Origin: Nocardioides sp. Root682
GTDB taxonomy: Bacteria; Actinomycetota; Actinomycetes; Propionibacteriales; Nocardioidaceae
Length of the DNA: 64,000 nt
Direction: 5' to 3'
NCBI RefSeq assembly: GCF_001427795.1
Contig: NZ_LMHJ01000001.1
Span: 481,773 to 545,772 of the forward strand
Position numbers and translations under genes: made by a program. Of this stretch, positions 16,853 to 25,363 are shown piece after piece. Under the pieces are notes generated by a model. The model saw only the letters and a program-made list of their open reading frames with translations, had not been told where the DNA came from and made no database searches. The stretch's first letter is position 1, and each line of letters starts with the position of its first letter.

Positions 16853-16900
16853 TGCCCTGCCTGCCCGTCCTGCCCGTCCTGCCCGTCACGCTCGTCACGT
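16853..16900 (+). repeat. Short C-rich tandem repeats
   Basis: The stretch holds several imperfect copies of CTGCCCGTC, the last drifting into GCTCGTCACG. It lies in the 97-nt gap between the TetR gene and the hydrolase. No folding or coding role is apparent. Confidence 0.5.
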
Positions 16901-16939
16901 TCGATGGACGTGGGGCGCCACGCCCGTCACGATGGCGCG

Positions 16940-18037
16940 GTGTCACCTGCCGCCGCGACCTTGACGACCACTCTCAACACTGCCGCCCGCAACGCCTGGG
17001 CGATCTCCCCCTTGGGCGACGGCGTGGAGCAGTACGACGGCCTGCCGGCCAGCGTGCTCCGTGACGAGCCGCACCGACGGCTCACCCGGTTCGACCGCAC
17101 GACGCCGGCCACCGCACCCCGTCCTGTGCTGCTGGTGCCACCCCTGGCCGTGTCCGCGCGCTGCTTCGACCTGCGCGCCGGCCAGAGCCTGGCTGCCCAC
17201 CTGCTCGAGGCCGGCCGGGCGACGTACCTCATCGACTACGGCTCGATCGGGTTCGCGGACCGGGCCATGGGCTTCGAGACCTGGATCGACGACATCCTCC
17301 CGACCGCGATCCACGCCGTGCTCGCCGACCACGCTGCCGACGGGGTCGACACCGCCAGCGGTGTCGACCTGGTCGGGTGGTCGCTCGGCGGCACCCTCGG
17401 CCTCCTCACCGCCGCGGCACACCCGGACCTCCCGATCGCGTCGTTGACCGCGTTCGGCACCCCCGTCGACTACCGCAAGATCCCGGCCGTGCAGCCGCTG
17501 ATCACCGCCGACCGGCTGCTCGGAAGCCGCGCCATGGTGGCGCCGACGGCCCTGCTCGGTGGGGTGCCCCGCCACCTGGTCCGCGCCAGCTATCGGGCGA
17601 TGGCACCGCGGCGCGAGCTGACCAAGGCCATGCACCTGGCGCGCAACATCCTCGACACCGAGGCCCTGGCGCGCACCATCGCGATCGACGACTTCATCGG
17701 CGAGATGCCGGGCTACCCCGGCCGCGCCTACCACCAGATCCACACCCGGCTGATGGTGCGCAACGAGCTCAGCTCGGGGGTCGTCCACCTGAGCCGCGAC
17801 CGCGAGGTCCGGCTCGACGCCATCAAGGCGCCGGTGCTGTTCGTGGGCAGCGAGACCGACAACATCGCCAACGGACCCGCCGTGCGCGCGGGCGCCGACG
17901 TCGTCCCCGGAGCGCGCTACGCCGCCGCGGACGGACTCAGCCACCTCGGCCTGGTCGCCGGCCCACGTGCCGCCCAGCTGAGCTGGACAGCGATGGACGA
18001 CTTCCTGGCCGAGGTGGCTGAGGACCTGCTCGTCTGA
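16940..18037 (+). CDS. Alpha/beta hydrolase, PHA-synthase-like
   Basis: About 365 residues. The segment PVLLVPPLAVSARCFDL and the following strand TYLIDYGSIGFADRA resemble the class of hydrolases related to polyhydroxyalkanoate synthases. The nucleophile elbow is GWSLGG, with serine rather than the cysteine of true PhaC, so hydrolase or acyltransferase chemistry is more likely than polymerisation. A C-terminal AADGLSHLGL supplies the candidate histidine. GTG 16940 is chosen; ATG 16904 lies in a C-rich repetitive stretch and reads through non-conserved-looking residues. It follows the TetR gene by 97 nt on the same strand. Confidence 0.75.
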   Translation: MSPAAATLTTTLNTAARNAWAISPLGDGVEQYDGLPASVLRDEPHRRLTRFDRTTPATAPRPVLLVPPLAVSARCFDLRAGQSLAAHLLEAGRATYLIDYGSIGFADRAMGFETWIDDILPTAIHAVLADHAADGVDTASGVDLVGWSLGGTLGLLTAAAHPDLPIASLTAFGTPVDYRKIPAVQPLITADRLLGSRAMVAPTALLGGVPRHLVRASYRAMAPRRELTKAMHLARNILDTEALARTIAIDDFIGEMPGYPGRAYHQIHTRLMVRNELSSGVVHLSRDREVRLDAIKAPVLFVGSETDNIANGPAVRAGADVVPGARYAAADGLSHLGLVAGPRAAQLSWTAMDDFLAEVAEDLLV

Positions 18038-18043
18038 CGCTGG

Positions 18044-19516
18044 TCAGTGACCGGCGGGGGCCCCTTCGGGCGCCTCGACCTTGGAGGGCAGCAGCAGCGC
18101 CATCGCCACGACGACGATACCGATCACGGCACCCGCCGCGAACGCCCACTGCAGGCCGCCCATGAAGGCCTCACCCGCGGTGTGGCCCGAGTCGGCGAGG
18201 CTGTCGCTCCGGTTGGTCATGATCACGACCAGCATCGCGGTGCCGATCGCGCCGGACACCTGCTGCAGGGTGCCGAGCAGCGAGCTGCCGTGCGAGTACA
18301 GGTGCGGCGCGAGGTCTCCCAGGCCGATGGTGAAGACCGGCGTGAAGATCATGGCCAGGCTGGCCATCAGCGCCACGTGCACCGCCAGGATCACGGCGTA
18401 CGGCGTCTCCGCACCGATCCGGCTCAGGCCGAACATCAGCGCGACCATCGCGATCGAGCCGGGGATCACGAGCGGGCGCGAACCGATCCGGTCGTAGATC
18501 TTGCCGACCCGCGGGCCGAGCAGACCCATCGCGAGGCCACCGGGCATGACCAGCAGGCCGGTCTGGAGCTCGGTCAGGCCGCGCAGGTTCTGCAGGTAGA
18601 GCGGGAGCAGGAGCATCGAGCCCAGGAAGGCCATGAAGCCGGCCGACATGAGGACCAGCGAGACGGTGAAGTTGCGGTGCTTCAGCGTGCGGAGGTCCAT
18701 CAAGGGACGGTCGGACCGCTGGAGGAACAGCTGGTAGACGGCGAACGCCGCGATCAGCACCACGCCGCCTCCGATGAGTGCGGTCGGCACCGGCCACTCT
18801 GCGTTGCCGACCTTGCTGAGGCCGTAGACGAAGGTGCTGAAGCCACTGCCAGCGAGCACGACGCTGAACCAGCTGACGGGGCTGCGGGTCGTCTCCCCGA
18901 CGTTCTCCAGCGCCCGGAACCCGAAGAATCCGACGAGCAGCGCGATCGGGAGCACGACGACGAAGATCAGTCGCCAGGAACCGAAGTGCAGGAGCACACC
19001 GGACACCGTCGGACCGAGCGCCGGGGCGACGGACATCGCCAGGGTGACCTGGCCCATCACGCGGCCCCGGTCCTCGGCGGCGACGACCGTCATCAGGGTG
19101 GTCATCAGCAACGGCATCATGACCGCCGTACCGCCGGCCTGGACGACGCGGCCGACGAGCAGGAACTCGAAGGTCGGGGCGACGGCAGCGATGAGCGTGC
19201 CGATGCTGAACGTGATCATCGCCGTGGCGTACGCCGACCGTGTGGTCACGCGCTGGAGGAACCAGCCGGTGATCGGGATGACGGCCGCCATCGTGAGCAT
19301 GAAGACCGTCAGCGACCACTGGGCGGTGGTCTCGGAGATGTTGAAGTCGGTCATCAGCCGCGGGACGGCGTTGACCAGGGTGGTCTCGTTGAGGATCACG
19401 ACGAACGTCGCCGCGACGAGGAGCTTGATCACCAGCGGAGTCCGGCCCGGGGTCGCCGAGCTCGTGAACTCCTCCTCGAACTCGGCGATCTCGCCGGTCT
19501 CGATGGGCGCAGTCAT
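18044..19516 (-). CDS. MFS transporter, DHA2 (EmrB/QacA-like) drug exporter
   Basis: 490 residues of 14-helix DHA2 type. After a cytosolic N-terminus of about 28 residues come helices starting with LVIKLLVAATFVVILNETT. The motif-C-like SVAPALGPTVSG is present (about residue 165), a mark of antiporters. Substrate unknown; drug or metabolite export is inferred from family. It lies 225 nt downstream of the ECF41 sigma gene on the same strand. I find no clear terminator or ECF41-type promoter in that gap, so co-expression is uncertain. Confidence 0.88.
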   Translation of the reverse strand: MTAPIETGEIAEFEEEFTSSATPGRTPLVIKLLVAATFVVILNETTLVNAVPRLMTDFNISETTAQWSLTVFMLTMAAVIPITGWFLQRVTTRSAYATAMITFSIGTLIAAVAPTFEFLLVGRVVQAGGTAVMMPLLMTTLMTVVAAEDRGRVMGQVTLAMSVAPALGPTVSGVLLHFGSWRLIFVVVLPIALLVGFFGFRALENVGETTRSPVSWFSVVLAGSGFSTFVYGLSKVGNAEWPVPTALIGGGVVLIAAFAVYQLFLQRSDRPLMDLRTLKHRNFTVSLVLMSAGFMAFLGSMLLLPLYLQNLRGLTELQTGLLVMPGGLAMGLLGPRVGKIYDRIGSRPLVIPGSIAMVALMFGLSRIGAETPYAVILAVHVALMASLAMIFTPVFTIGLGDLAPHLYSHGSSLLGTLQQVSGAIGTAMLVVIMTNRSDSLADSGHTAGEAFMGGLQWAFAAGAVIGIVVVAMALLLPSKVEAPEGAPAGH

Positions 19517-19741
19517 GGGGAGGTCCTATCGGTTGGTGGTGGCTGGGCCAGCGGTGGCCGGCCGCCATCTGGTGAAGCTCGATGCTCGGTGGGCCCGTCG
19601 CTCACTACTTCCACGAACGGACCGTCACTGATTCGACAGCGGGAACGAAGAAAACTCATCGGACTTCGACGAAACCCTGTCGGCGTCAATGCTCCCGCAG
19701 TCCGGGAGATTCCCGCCAACGAATAAAACCTGCACGGAATT

Positions 19742-20620
19742 TCAGGAGGTGACGTCCCGGCTGAGCGCCGTTTCCCCCACGAGACCGGTCAATTTGTGCG
19801 GATTGCGCATCGCGAGGATCCGGGTGATGCGACCTTCGTCGACCACCAGGCTGACCGCGGTGAGCTCGCCCTGGACCTCGATCCGGACCGCCGGCGCGCC
19901 GTTGAGCCAGACCATCTCGACCACGCCGCCGGGGGCGAAGAGGGCGAAGTTCGACAGCAACCGGGCCACCGGGTCGGCGCCGCGGAGCGGCTTGCGGATC
20001 GCCTGGGCGATGCCGCCACCGTCGGCCTTCATCACCACGTCCGGCGCCAGGACGTCGAGCAGTCCCTGGACGTCGCCGGTCTGGACGGCTGCGAGGAACC
20101 GCTCGACCACCTCACGTTGCTGGGTCCGGTCGACGGCGACCCGGGGTCGTCGCGCCTCGACGTGCTTGCGGGCACGCAACGCGATCTGCCGCACCGTGGC
20201 CTGGGTCTTGCCCACGGCCTCCGCGATCTCGTCGTACGGCGTGTCGAAGACCTCGCGCAGCACGAAGACCGCCCGTTCGGTCGGCCCGAGGGTCTCCAGC
20301 ACGGTCATCATCGCCATCGACACGCTCTCCGCGAGCTCGATGTCCTCGGCCACGTCGGGCGCGGTCAACAACGGCTCGGGCAGCCACTCGCCGACGTACT
20401 CCTCGCGGCGGCGCGCCATCGTGCGCAGCCGGTTGAGCGCCTGCCTGGTGACGATCCGCACGAGGTAGGCCCGTGCGTCCTGCACCGTGGCCTGGTCGAC
20501 GCCGTCCCAGCGCAGCCACGTCTCCTGCACCACGTCCTCCGCGTCGGCCGCCGAGCCGAGCATCTCGTAGGCGACGGTGAACAGCAGGTTGCGGTGCCGG
20601 ACGAAGGGGTCCTCGCTCAC
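19742..20620 (-). CDS. ECF41-family RNA polymerase sigma factor
   Basis: 292 residues: sigma region 2 (about 10-75), region 4 (about 105-160; YDEIAEAVGKTQATVRQIALRAR) and a SnoaL-like C-terminal domain (about 170-285). The C-terminal DGGG and NPHKL motifs are the hallmarks of group ECF41, in which this extension replaces a separate anti-sigma factor. The GTG start at 20620 overlaps the stop of the carboxymuconolactone-decarboxylase-like gene, the standard ECF41 partner. A near-consensus ECF41 promoter lies in front of that partner gene, implying autoregulation. Confidence 0.93.
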   Translation of the reverse strand: MSEDPFVRHRNLLFTVAYEMLGSAADAEDVVQETWLRWDGVDQATVQDARAYLVRIVTRQALNRLRTMARRREEYVGEWLPEPLLTAPDVAEDIELAESVSMAMMTVLETLGPTERAVFVLREVFDTPYDEIAEAVGKTQATVRQIALRARKHVEARRPRVAVDRTQQREVVERFLAAVQTGDVQGLLDVLAPDVVMKADGGGIAQAIRKPLRGADPVARLLSNFALFAPGGVVEMVWLNGAPAVRIEVQGELTAVSLVVDEGRITRILAMRNPHKLTGLVGETALSRDVTS

Positions 20621-21219
20621 AGGCTCGAGGGTACGACGCCGGTGGGCTCAGCCAGCACAGCCATCGGGCGCAGGCCGCACGACGCGGCGAGTCCCTCCGA
20701 CTCGATGCCGAGCGCGACGTTGCCGCGCGCCATCAGGTTCGCCATCCCGACGTACGACGTCAGCTCGACCAGACCCGGGGCACCGAGGGCCGCGAGCAGG
20801 CGCGCCGAAAGCTCGTCGGTGACGGTGGGCGGCGTGGCCGTCATGGCCTCGGCGTACTCCAGGACGTCGCGCTCCAGCGGAGTGAACGCGTCCGAGGTGC
20901 GCCAGAGCGGCACCTCACGTGCCTTGTCCAGGTCGAGGCCCTCGTTGTGGGCCTGGAAGTAGCCGAGGTCGAGGCAGAAGCTGCAGCCGATCTGCGCGGC
21001 GACCGCCATGTGCGCGAACGACTTGAGGTCGTGGTCGCACTCGTTCCACTTGCGTGACTTCTGCCCGAGGCCCATCGTGGCCTTGAGGGCCGGCTTGTGG
21101 TGCCACAGCACCCCGAGGGACTCCGGCACCTTGCCGAACATCTTCTTGCTGAACGTCTTCACCATGGCCCCGTAGACACCATCGATCGGGATGGCCGGGA
21201 CGCGCGTCGTGCTGGTCAT
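20617..21219 (-). CDS. Carboxymuconolactone decarboxylase/AhpD-like protein
   Basis: 200 residues of the AhpD-like helical fold, with a redox CxxC in GCSFCLDLGYF (about residues 95-105). Such proteins are encoded beside ECF41 sigma factors across bacteria and are their main target; a peroxidase-like or disulfide role is expected but unproven. The ATG at 21219 has a strong CAGGAGGAGA site. Longer starts would lie at or before the predicted transcription start. Overlaps the sigma gene by 4 nt. Confidence 0.9.
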   Translation of the reverse strand: MTSTTRVPAIPIDGVYGAMVKTFSKKMFGKVPESLGVLWHHKPALKATMGLGQKSRKWNECDHDLKSFAHMAVAAQIGCSFCLDLGYFQAHNEGLDLDKAREVPLWRTSDAFTPLERDVLEYAEAMTATPPTVTDELSARLLAALGAPGLVELTSYVGMANLMARGNVALGIESEGLAASCGLRPMAVLAEPTGVVPSSL

Positions 21220-21249
21220 GTCTCCTCCTGTGGGTGGGTTCGACATGAA

Positions 21250-21276
21250 GACACCGGCACCGTGCCCGGTGTGACA
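21250..21276 (-). promoter_or_regulatory. ECF41-type promoter
   Basis: On the minus strand TGTCACA (21276-21270) is followed by 16 nt and TGTC (21253-21250). The consensus reported for ECF41 is TGTCACA, N16, CGTC, so the -35 matches fully, the spacing exactly, and the -10 at 3 of 4. It lies 31 nt before the AhpD-like ATG. Confidence 0.75.
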
Positions 21277-21298
21277 GGAAGCCAGAAAATTTCCGGGA

Positions 21299-22273
21299 TC
21301 AGCGGGTGAAGATGATCTTCCCGAACACGTCACCGGACGCCATGGCCGCGAAGCCGTCGGTGGCCTCGGTCATCGGCAGCACCCGGTCGATCACGGGACG
21401 CAGACCGGTGGCGTCGAGCATCGTGACGAGCGAGGCGAGCTCGTCGCGGGTCCCCATCGTCGAGCCGATGACGCTCAGCTGGAGGAAGAAGATCCGGGTC
21501 AGCTCGGCGTCGTCGAGGTTCGGACCCGACGTGGTCCCGGAGATGACGATCCGGCCGCCGGGCCTGAGCGCACGGATCGAGTGCGACCAGGTGGCGCGAC
21601 CGACGGTCTCCATGACGGCGTCGACCTTGACGGGCAGGCGAGCGCCGGACTCGAAGACCTCGTGGGCGCCGAGCTCGAGCGCCTTGGCCCGCTTCGCCTC
21701 GTCGCGGCTGGTCGCCAGCACCCGCAGGCCACCGGCCCGGGCAAGCGCGATCAGGGCCGTGGCGACGCCACCGCCGGCACCCTGCACCAGCACGGTCTCA
21801 CCGGGCTTCAGGCCACCCTGGGTGAAGAGCATCCGGTAGGCGGTCAGCCACGCGGTCGGCAGGCACGCCGCCTCCTCGAAGGACATCGAGGCCGGCTTCG
21901 GGATGACGTTGCCCTTCGGCACGATCACCTTGTCGGCGAAGGTGCCCTGGTGCCGCTCGGAGAGCAGCGACCGACGCGGGTCGAAGGTCTCGTCGCCACG
22001 CCAGGTGGGGTCGGACACGACGGCGTGCACGACGACCTCGTTGCCGTCCTCGTCGTACCCGGCCGCGTCGCAGCCCAGGATCATCGGGAGTGCCTCGGCC
22101 TTGAGCCCGACGCCGCGCAACGACCACAGGTCGTGGTGGTTGAGCGAGGCAGCCTTGACGGTGACCGTGGTCCAGCCGTCGGGAGCGACCGGGTCGGGAC
22201 GTTCCCCGAGGACCAGTCCGCTCAGCGGGTTGTCAGCGGATGCGGCGAAGGAATCTGCGTAGACGGCGAACAC
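21299..22273 (-). CDS. Zinc-free MDR oxidoreductase (quinone-oxidoreductase-like)
   Basis: Medium-chain dehydrogenase/reductase of about 324 residues. The catalytic-domain stretch VKAASLNHHDLWSLRG and the Rossmann motif VQGAGGGVATALIALARAGG fit NADPH-dependent quinone oxidoreductases. The structural-zinc cysteines of alcohol dehydrogenases are absent. GTG 22273 is chosen because it follows the malic enzyme stop by 22 nt; an upstream ATG at 22312 would overlap that gene by 17 nt. Substrate unknown. Probably in one transcript with the malic enzyme. Confidence 0.85.
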   Translation of the reverse strand: MFAVYADSFAASADNPLSGLVLGERPDPVAPDGWTTVTVKAASLNHHDLWSLRGVGLKAEALPMILGCDAAGYDEDGNEVVVHAVVSDPTWRGDETFDPRRSLLSERHQGTFADKVIVPKGNVIPKPASMSFEEAACLPTAWLTAYRMLFTQGGLKPGETVLVQGAGGGVATALIALARAGGLRVLATSRDEAKRAKALELGAHEVFESGARLPVKVDAVMETVGRATWSHSIRALRPGGRIVISGTTSGPNLDDAELTRIFFLQLSVIGSTMGTRDELASLVTMLDATGLRPVIDRVLPMTEATDGFAAMASGDVFGKIIFTR

Positions 22274-22295
22274 GAGACCCGAGCCTATCGGCCCG

Positions 22296-23483
22296 TCAGG
22301 CCCGTGCGACACCGTCCCGGCGGGCGGCCTCGGCCACCGCCGCGGCCACCGCCGGCCCGACCCGCGGGTCGAACGGCGAAGGGATCACGAAGTCCTCGGA
22401 GAGGTCGTCACCGACGAGTGCGGCCAACGCGTCGGCCGCGGCGACCTTCATGCCCTCGGTGATGGCACTCGCGTGCACGTCGAAGGCACCGCGGAAGATC
22501 CCGGGGAACGCGAGCACGTTGTTGATCTGGTTCGGGAAGTCCGACCGGCCCGTGGCCACGATCCGCGCGTGCCGGTGGGCGACGTCGGGGTGCACCTCGG
22601 GGTTCGGGTTCGCCATCGCGAAGATGATCGCGTCGTCGGCCATGGTGGCGACGACCTCCTCCGGCACGGTTCCGCCGGACACACCGACGTAGACGTCGGC
22701 GCCGTTGAACGCGTCAGCAAGCGTGCCGCGACGACCACAGCGGTCGGCGGTCAGCTCGGCCAGCGCCTTCTTCGACGGCGTCAGGTCATTGCGGTCCGAG
22801 CTCACGACACCCTTGCGGTCGGTCACCGCGATGTCCTTGATGCCGGCGGCCAGCAGGATCTTGGCGATCGCGACACCGGCAGCCCCGGCACCGGAGATGA
22901 CCACACGGGTCGACTCGGCCGCGCGACCGGTGAGCTTGAGTGCGTTGGTGAGCGCGGCCAGGGTCACGACCGCGGTGCCGTGCTGGTCGTCGTGGAAGAC
23001 GGGAATGTCGAGGGCCTCCTTGAGGCGGTCCTCGATCTCGAAGCAACGCGGTGCGGAGATGTCCTCGAGGTTGATGCCCCCGAAGCTCGGCGCCAGGCGC
23101 ACGACGGTCTCGATGATCTCCTCGACGTCGGTCGTCGCCAGGCAGATCGGGATGCCGTCGACGCCACCGAACTGCTTGAAGAGGATCGCCTTGCCCTCCA
23201 TCACGGGCATCGCGGCGGCCGGACCGATGTCGCCGAGACCGAGCACGGCGGTGCCGTCGGTCACGATGGCGACGGTGTTCGGCACCCACGTGTAGTGACG
23301 GGTCAGGCTCGGGTCGGCTGCGATCGCCTCGCACACCTCGGCGACACCAGGGGTGTAGGCGAGAGAGAGCTGGTCCTTGGTACTGACGTCGGCCGTGGGG
23401 ACGGTCGCCATCTTCCCGCCGACGTGCAGATCGAAGACCGGTTCGCCCGCGTGCGGGTGGGAGGTAGGAACGTCAGCGGCCAC
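22296..23483 (-). CDS. NAD(P)-dependent malic enzyme
   Basis: Oxidative decarboxylation of malate to pyruvate, linking the TCA cycle and gluconeogenesis or NADPH supply. About 395 residues, the short bacterial form without a phosphotransacetylase extension. Motifs: AYTPGVAEVCEAI, VLGLGDIGPAAAMPVMEGKA, the metal-binding EDI of NLEDISAP and FHDDQHGTA, and Rossmann GAGAAGVAIAK. GTG 23483 is chosen; the open frame upstream encodes unrelated residues antisense to the Ni-SOD region. Cofactor preference cannot be read with confidence. Confidence 0.92.
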   Translation of the reverse strand: MAADVPTSHPHAGEPVFDLHVGGKMATVPTADVSTKDQLSLAYTPGVAEVCEAIAADPSLTRHYTWVPNTVAIVTDGTAVLGLGDIGPAAAMPVMEGKAILFKQFGGVDGIPICLATTDVEEIIETVVRLAPSFGGINLEDISAPRCFEIEDRLKEALDIPVFHDDQHGTAVVTLAALTNALKLTGRAAESTRVVISGAGAAGVAIAKILLAAGIKDIAVTDRKGVVSSDRNDLTPSKKALAELTADRCGRRGTLADAFNGADVYVGVSGGTVPEEVVATMADDAIIFAMANPNPEVHPDVAHRHARIVATGRSDFPNQINNVLAFPGIFRGAFDVHASAITEGMKVAAADALAALVGDDLSEDFVIPSPFDPRVGPAVAAAVAEAARRDGVARA

Positions 23484-23541
23484 GACAGGCAATCCTCGCA
23501 CAGGCCGTGCGGTTACTCGGCGACTGTCCGGATGAGACGGG

Positions 23542-23880
23542 TCACAGCAGGCGTGGACGGGGCCAGAGGCGCACCCGCGCCACGCCCAGGACGTCGTCCG
23601 GCGCGATCGCGCCGCGGTGACGGGAGTCGGTGCTGGCACCGGGGTTGTCCCCCACCAGCCACCAGCGGGGACCGCGGCGCTCGCCGGCCCGCTTGATCAC
23701 CAGCGTGTCGTCCGGGAACCGAGCCACCACCACCTGCCCGGGTCGCACCATCGCGCCGTACGAGACCAGCAGGCGGTCGCCCTCAGAGAGGGTCGGTTCC
23801 ATCGATTCGCCGCGTACGACGGCCAGTCCGACCTTGCGTCGGTGTCCCGACGTACGACCTGCCGTTGCCCTGCCTGCCAT
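23542..23880 (-). CDS. sodX: Nickel-type superoxide dismutase maturation protease
   Basis: Small S26 (signal-peptidase-like) protease of 112 residues that removes the Ni-SOD propeptide so that nickel can bind. The serine is in RGESMEPTL and the lysine in LVIKRAG; WWLVGDNPGASTDSR is the third conserved block. No membrane anchor is evident, which fits a cytosolic processing enzyme. ATG 23880 is divergent from sodN, 57 nt away. Gene pairing with sodN is the usual arrangement and supports the specific call. Confidence 0.92.
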   Translation of the reverse strand: MAGRATAGRTSGHRRKVGLAVVRGESMEPTLSEGDRLLVSYGAMVRPGQVVVARFPDDTLVIKRAGERRGPRWWLVGDNPGASTDSRHRGAIAPDDVLGVARVRLWPRPRLL

Positions 23881-23937
23881 GCCGAGTAGTGTCGCAGGCG
23901 CAGCTTCGTTCCCCATCGAACTCAGGAGAGGACCCAC

Positions 23938-24351
23938 ATGTTCTCGCGTCTCATTCCCAGCCTGATCGCCCCGTCGATCGAGGTTTCCGCGCACTGCGAC
24001 CTGCCTTGCGGCGTCTACGACCCCGCCCAGGCCCGCATCGAGGCCGAGTCGATCAAGGCCGTGATCGCCAAGGCGCTCGACAGCGACGACCCGGACTTCC
24101 GCACCCGCGCCGTCCTCATCAAGGAGCAGCGCTCCGAGCTGGTCAAGCACCACCTGTGGGTGCTGTGGACCGACTACTTCAAGCCGCCGCACTTCGAGGC
24201 GTACCCGCAGCTGCACACGCTGATCAACGAGGCGACCAAGCTCGCCGGTGCCGGTGGCACCAAGGGCACCCTCGACGCCGGCGTGGCCGACCAGCTGCTC
24301 GCCAAGATCGACGAGATCGCCGAGATCTTCTGGGCGACCAAGAAGGCCTGA
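23938..24351 (+). CDS. sodN: Nickel superoxide dismutase
   Basis: Converts superoxide to oxygen and hydrogen peroxide using a nickel hook. 137 residues: an 18-residue propeptide, then the mature N-terminus HCDLPCGVYDP. H19, C20 and C24 become His1, Cys2 and Cys6 of the hook after cleavage. The mature chain of 119 residues is of usual size. A GGAGAGG ribosome site precedes ATG 23938, and a strong hairpin terminator follows. In related bacteria nickel availability governs expression through Nur; I see no convincing Nur box in the 57-nt promoter gap. Confidence 0.97.
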   Translation: MFSRLIPSLIAPSIEVSAHCDLPCGVYDPAQARIEAESIKAVIAKALDSDDPDFRTRAVLIKEQRSELVKHHLWVLWTDYFKPPHFEAYPQLHTLINEATKLAGAGGTKGTLDAGVADQLLAKIDEIAEIFWATKKA

Positions 24352-24377
24352 TCCACCGGGACCTACGTCCTGAATCT

Positions 24378-24409
24378 GGAACCGCGCGTCCTTCGGGGCG
24401 CGCGGTTCC
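24378..24409 (+). terminator. Hairpin terminator after sodN
   Basis: Perfect 11-bp stem: GGAACCGCGCG (24378-24388) and CGCGCGGTTCC (24399-24409) around a 10-nt loop, followed by a modest TGTCATTT tail. 27 nt after the sodN stop. Confidence 0.8.
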
Positions 24410-24493
24410 TGTCATTTCACCCCTCCCTGCCGATGGTCACCTCACGTACTCGGGCACCCCTGGGCCCGGGACCACCGGAGGGAGACCACCGCG

Positions 24494-25237
24494 ATGCATC
24501 GCGCCCTGTTCAAGATTCTCGTCGTCCTCGGCCTCGGCCTGGGCCTGACCTTCACCGCCACTCCGCTCGCCGGCGCGAGTGCGCCGACAGCTGACCGAGC
24601 GGTGGCCGTTGCCGCCCAGGCCACGCCGGACTGCTCGGCCAAGGAGGCCGCGCTGGCGAAGGCCCGCGCCAACTACGGCAGTCGGGTGAGCACCGCCAAG
24701 AAGGTGCGCAACGCCCTGGCCAAGGCCGAGCGTGCGGAGAAGCGCGCCAAGACGCGCAAGGCCAAGTTGGCCCGCCACGCGAAGGTGGTCAAGGCACGCA
24801 AGCGGCTCAAGTCCGAGCGGGTGAAGGTCCAGGCCGCCAAGTCCGCGGTCGCGGTCTACCAGGCCAGCCTCACCAGCTGCCGCAACTCGGGTACGCCGAC
24901 CGGGCCGACCGCGAGCCCGATCCAGACCCTCTGCGACGCCGGCGTCCCGCAGCCGATCTGCGACATCCTGGGAAGCCTGGTCCCCGGTGGCTCGACGGCG
25001 AGTCCGCTGGCCCTGCTCTGCGCCAGCGCCCCGCAGGCGCAGCCGCTGTGCGACCTGATCTCGACGGGCACGGCGCCCGGTCCGGACGACCTGCTCGACG
25101 TCATCGACACGGTCCTGGGCGCACTGGGCCTCGACGGGCTGCTGGACGACCTGCTCGACGGCCTCGGCCTCGGCAGCGTCCTGGACCCGAACGACCTGCT
25201 CGACCTGCTCGACCTGCTGGGTGGCCTGCTGCCCTGA
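24494..25237 (+). CDS. Secreted Lys/Ala-rich coiled-coil protein with DLLD repeats
   Basis: 247 residues. A signal peptide (hydrophobic about 7-27, likely cleavage after AGA near 28) is followed by a very basic helical section (about 50-130) rich in AKAE/KAKxAR, a probable coiled coil. Then comes a Cys-containing Pro/Thr section (four cysteines in about 147-183) and a C-terminal acidic leucine-rich tail with repeated DLLD. I do not recognise a family. The basic helix and acidic tail could pair within or between molecules. Flanked by terminators on both sides, so probably monocistronic. Confidence 0.75.
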   Translation: MHRALFKILVVLGLGLGLTFTATPLAGASAPTADRAVAVAAQATPDCSAKEAALAKARANYGSRVSTAKKVRNALAKAERAEKRAKTRKAKLARHAKVVKARKRLKSERVKVQAAKSAVAVYQASLTSCRNSGTPTGPTASPIQTLCDAGVPQPICDILGSLVPGGSTASPLALLCASAPQAQPLCDLISTGTAPGPDDLLDVIDTVLGALGLDGLLDDLLDGLGLGSVLDPNDLLDLLDLLGGLLP

Positions 25238-25280
25238 CCACTGGCCTGACCACAGGCTGGCAGCTGGTTCCACCACGATG

Positions 25281-25311
25281 ACGGCCGCGCTCCCCAACGG
25301 GGCGCGGCCGT
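25281..25311 (+). terminator. Hairpin terminator
   Basis: ACGGCCGCGC (25281-25290) pairs with GCGCGGCCGT (25302-25311), with CCCC/GGGG pairing further inside the loop and TTGTCGT after it. It separates the secreted protein from the rsbW-sigF pair. Confidence 0.75.
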
Positions 25312-25363
25312 TGTCGTAGGCTCGTGCCGTCCTGGTCCCCCAGCCAACCCCTTGAGGAACGGT

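Noticed and set aside
19517..19741. ECF41 or other sigma-specific promoter before the MFS gene
   Set aside because: I searched the gap for TGTCACA/CGTC and GGAAT/GTT pairs at proper spacing and saw none.
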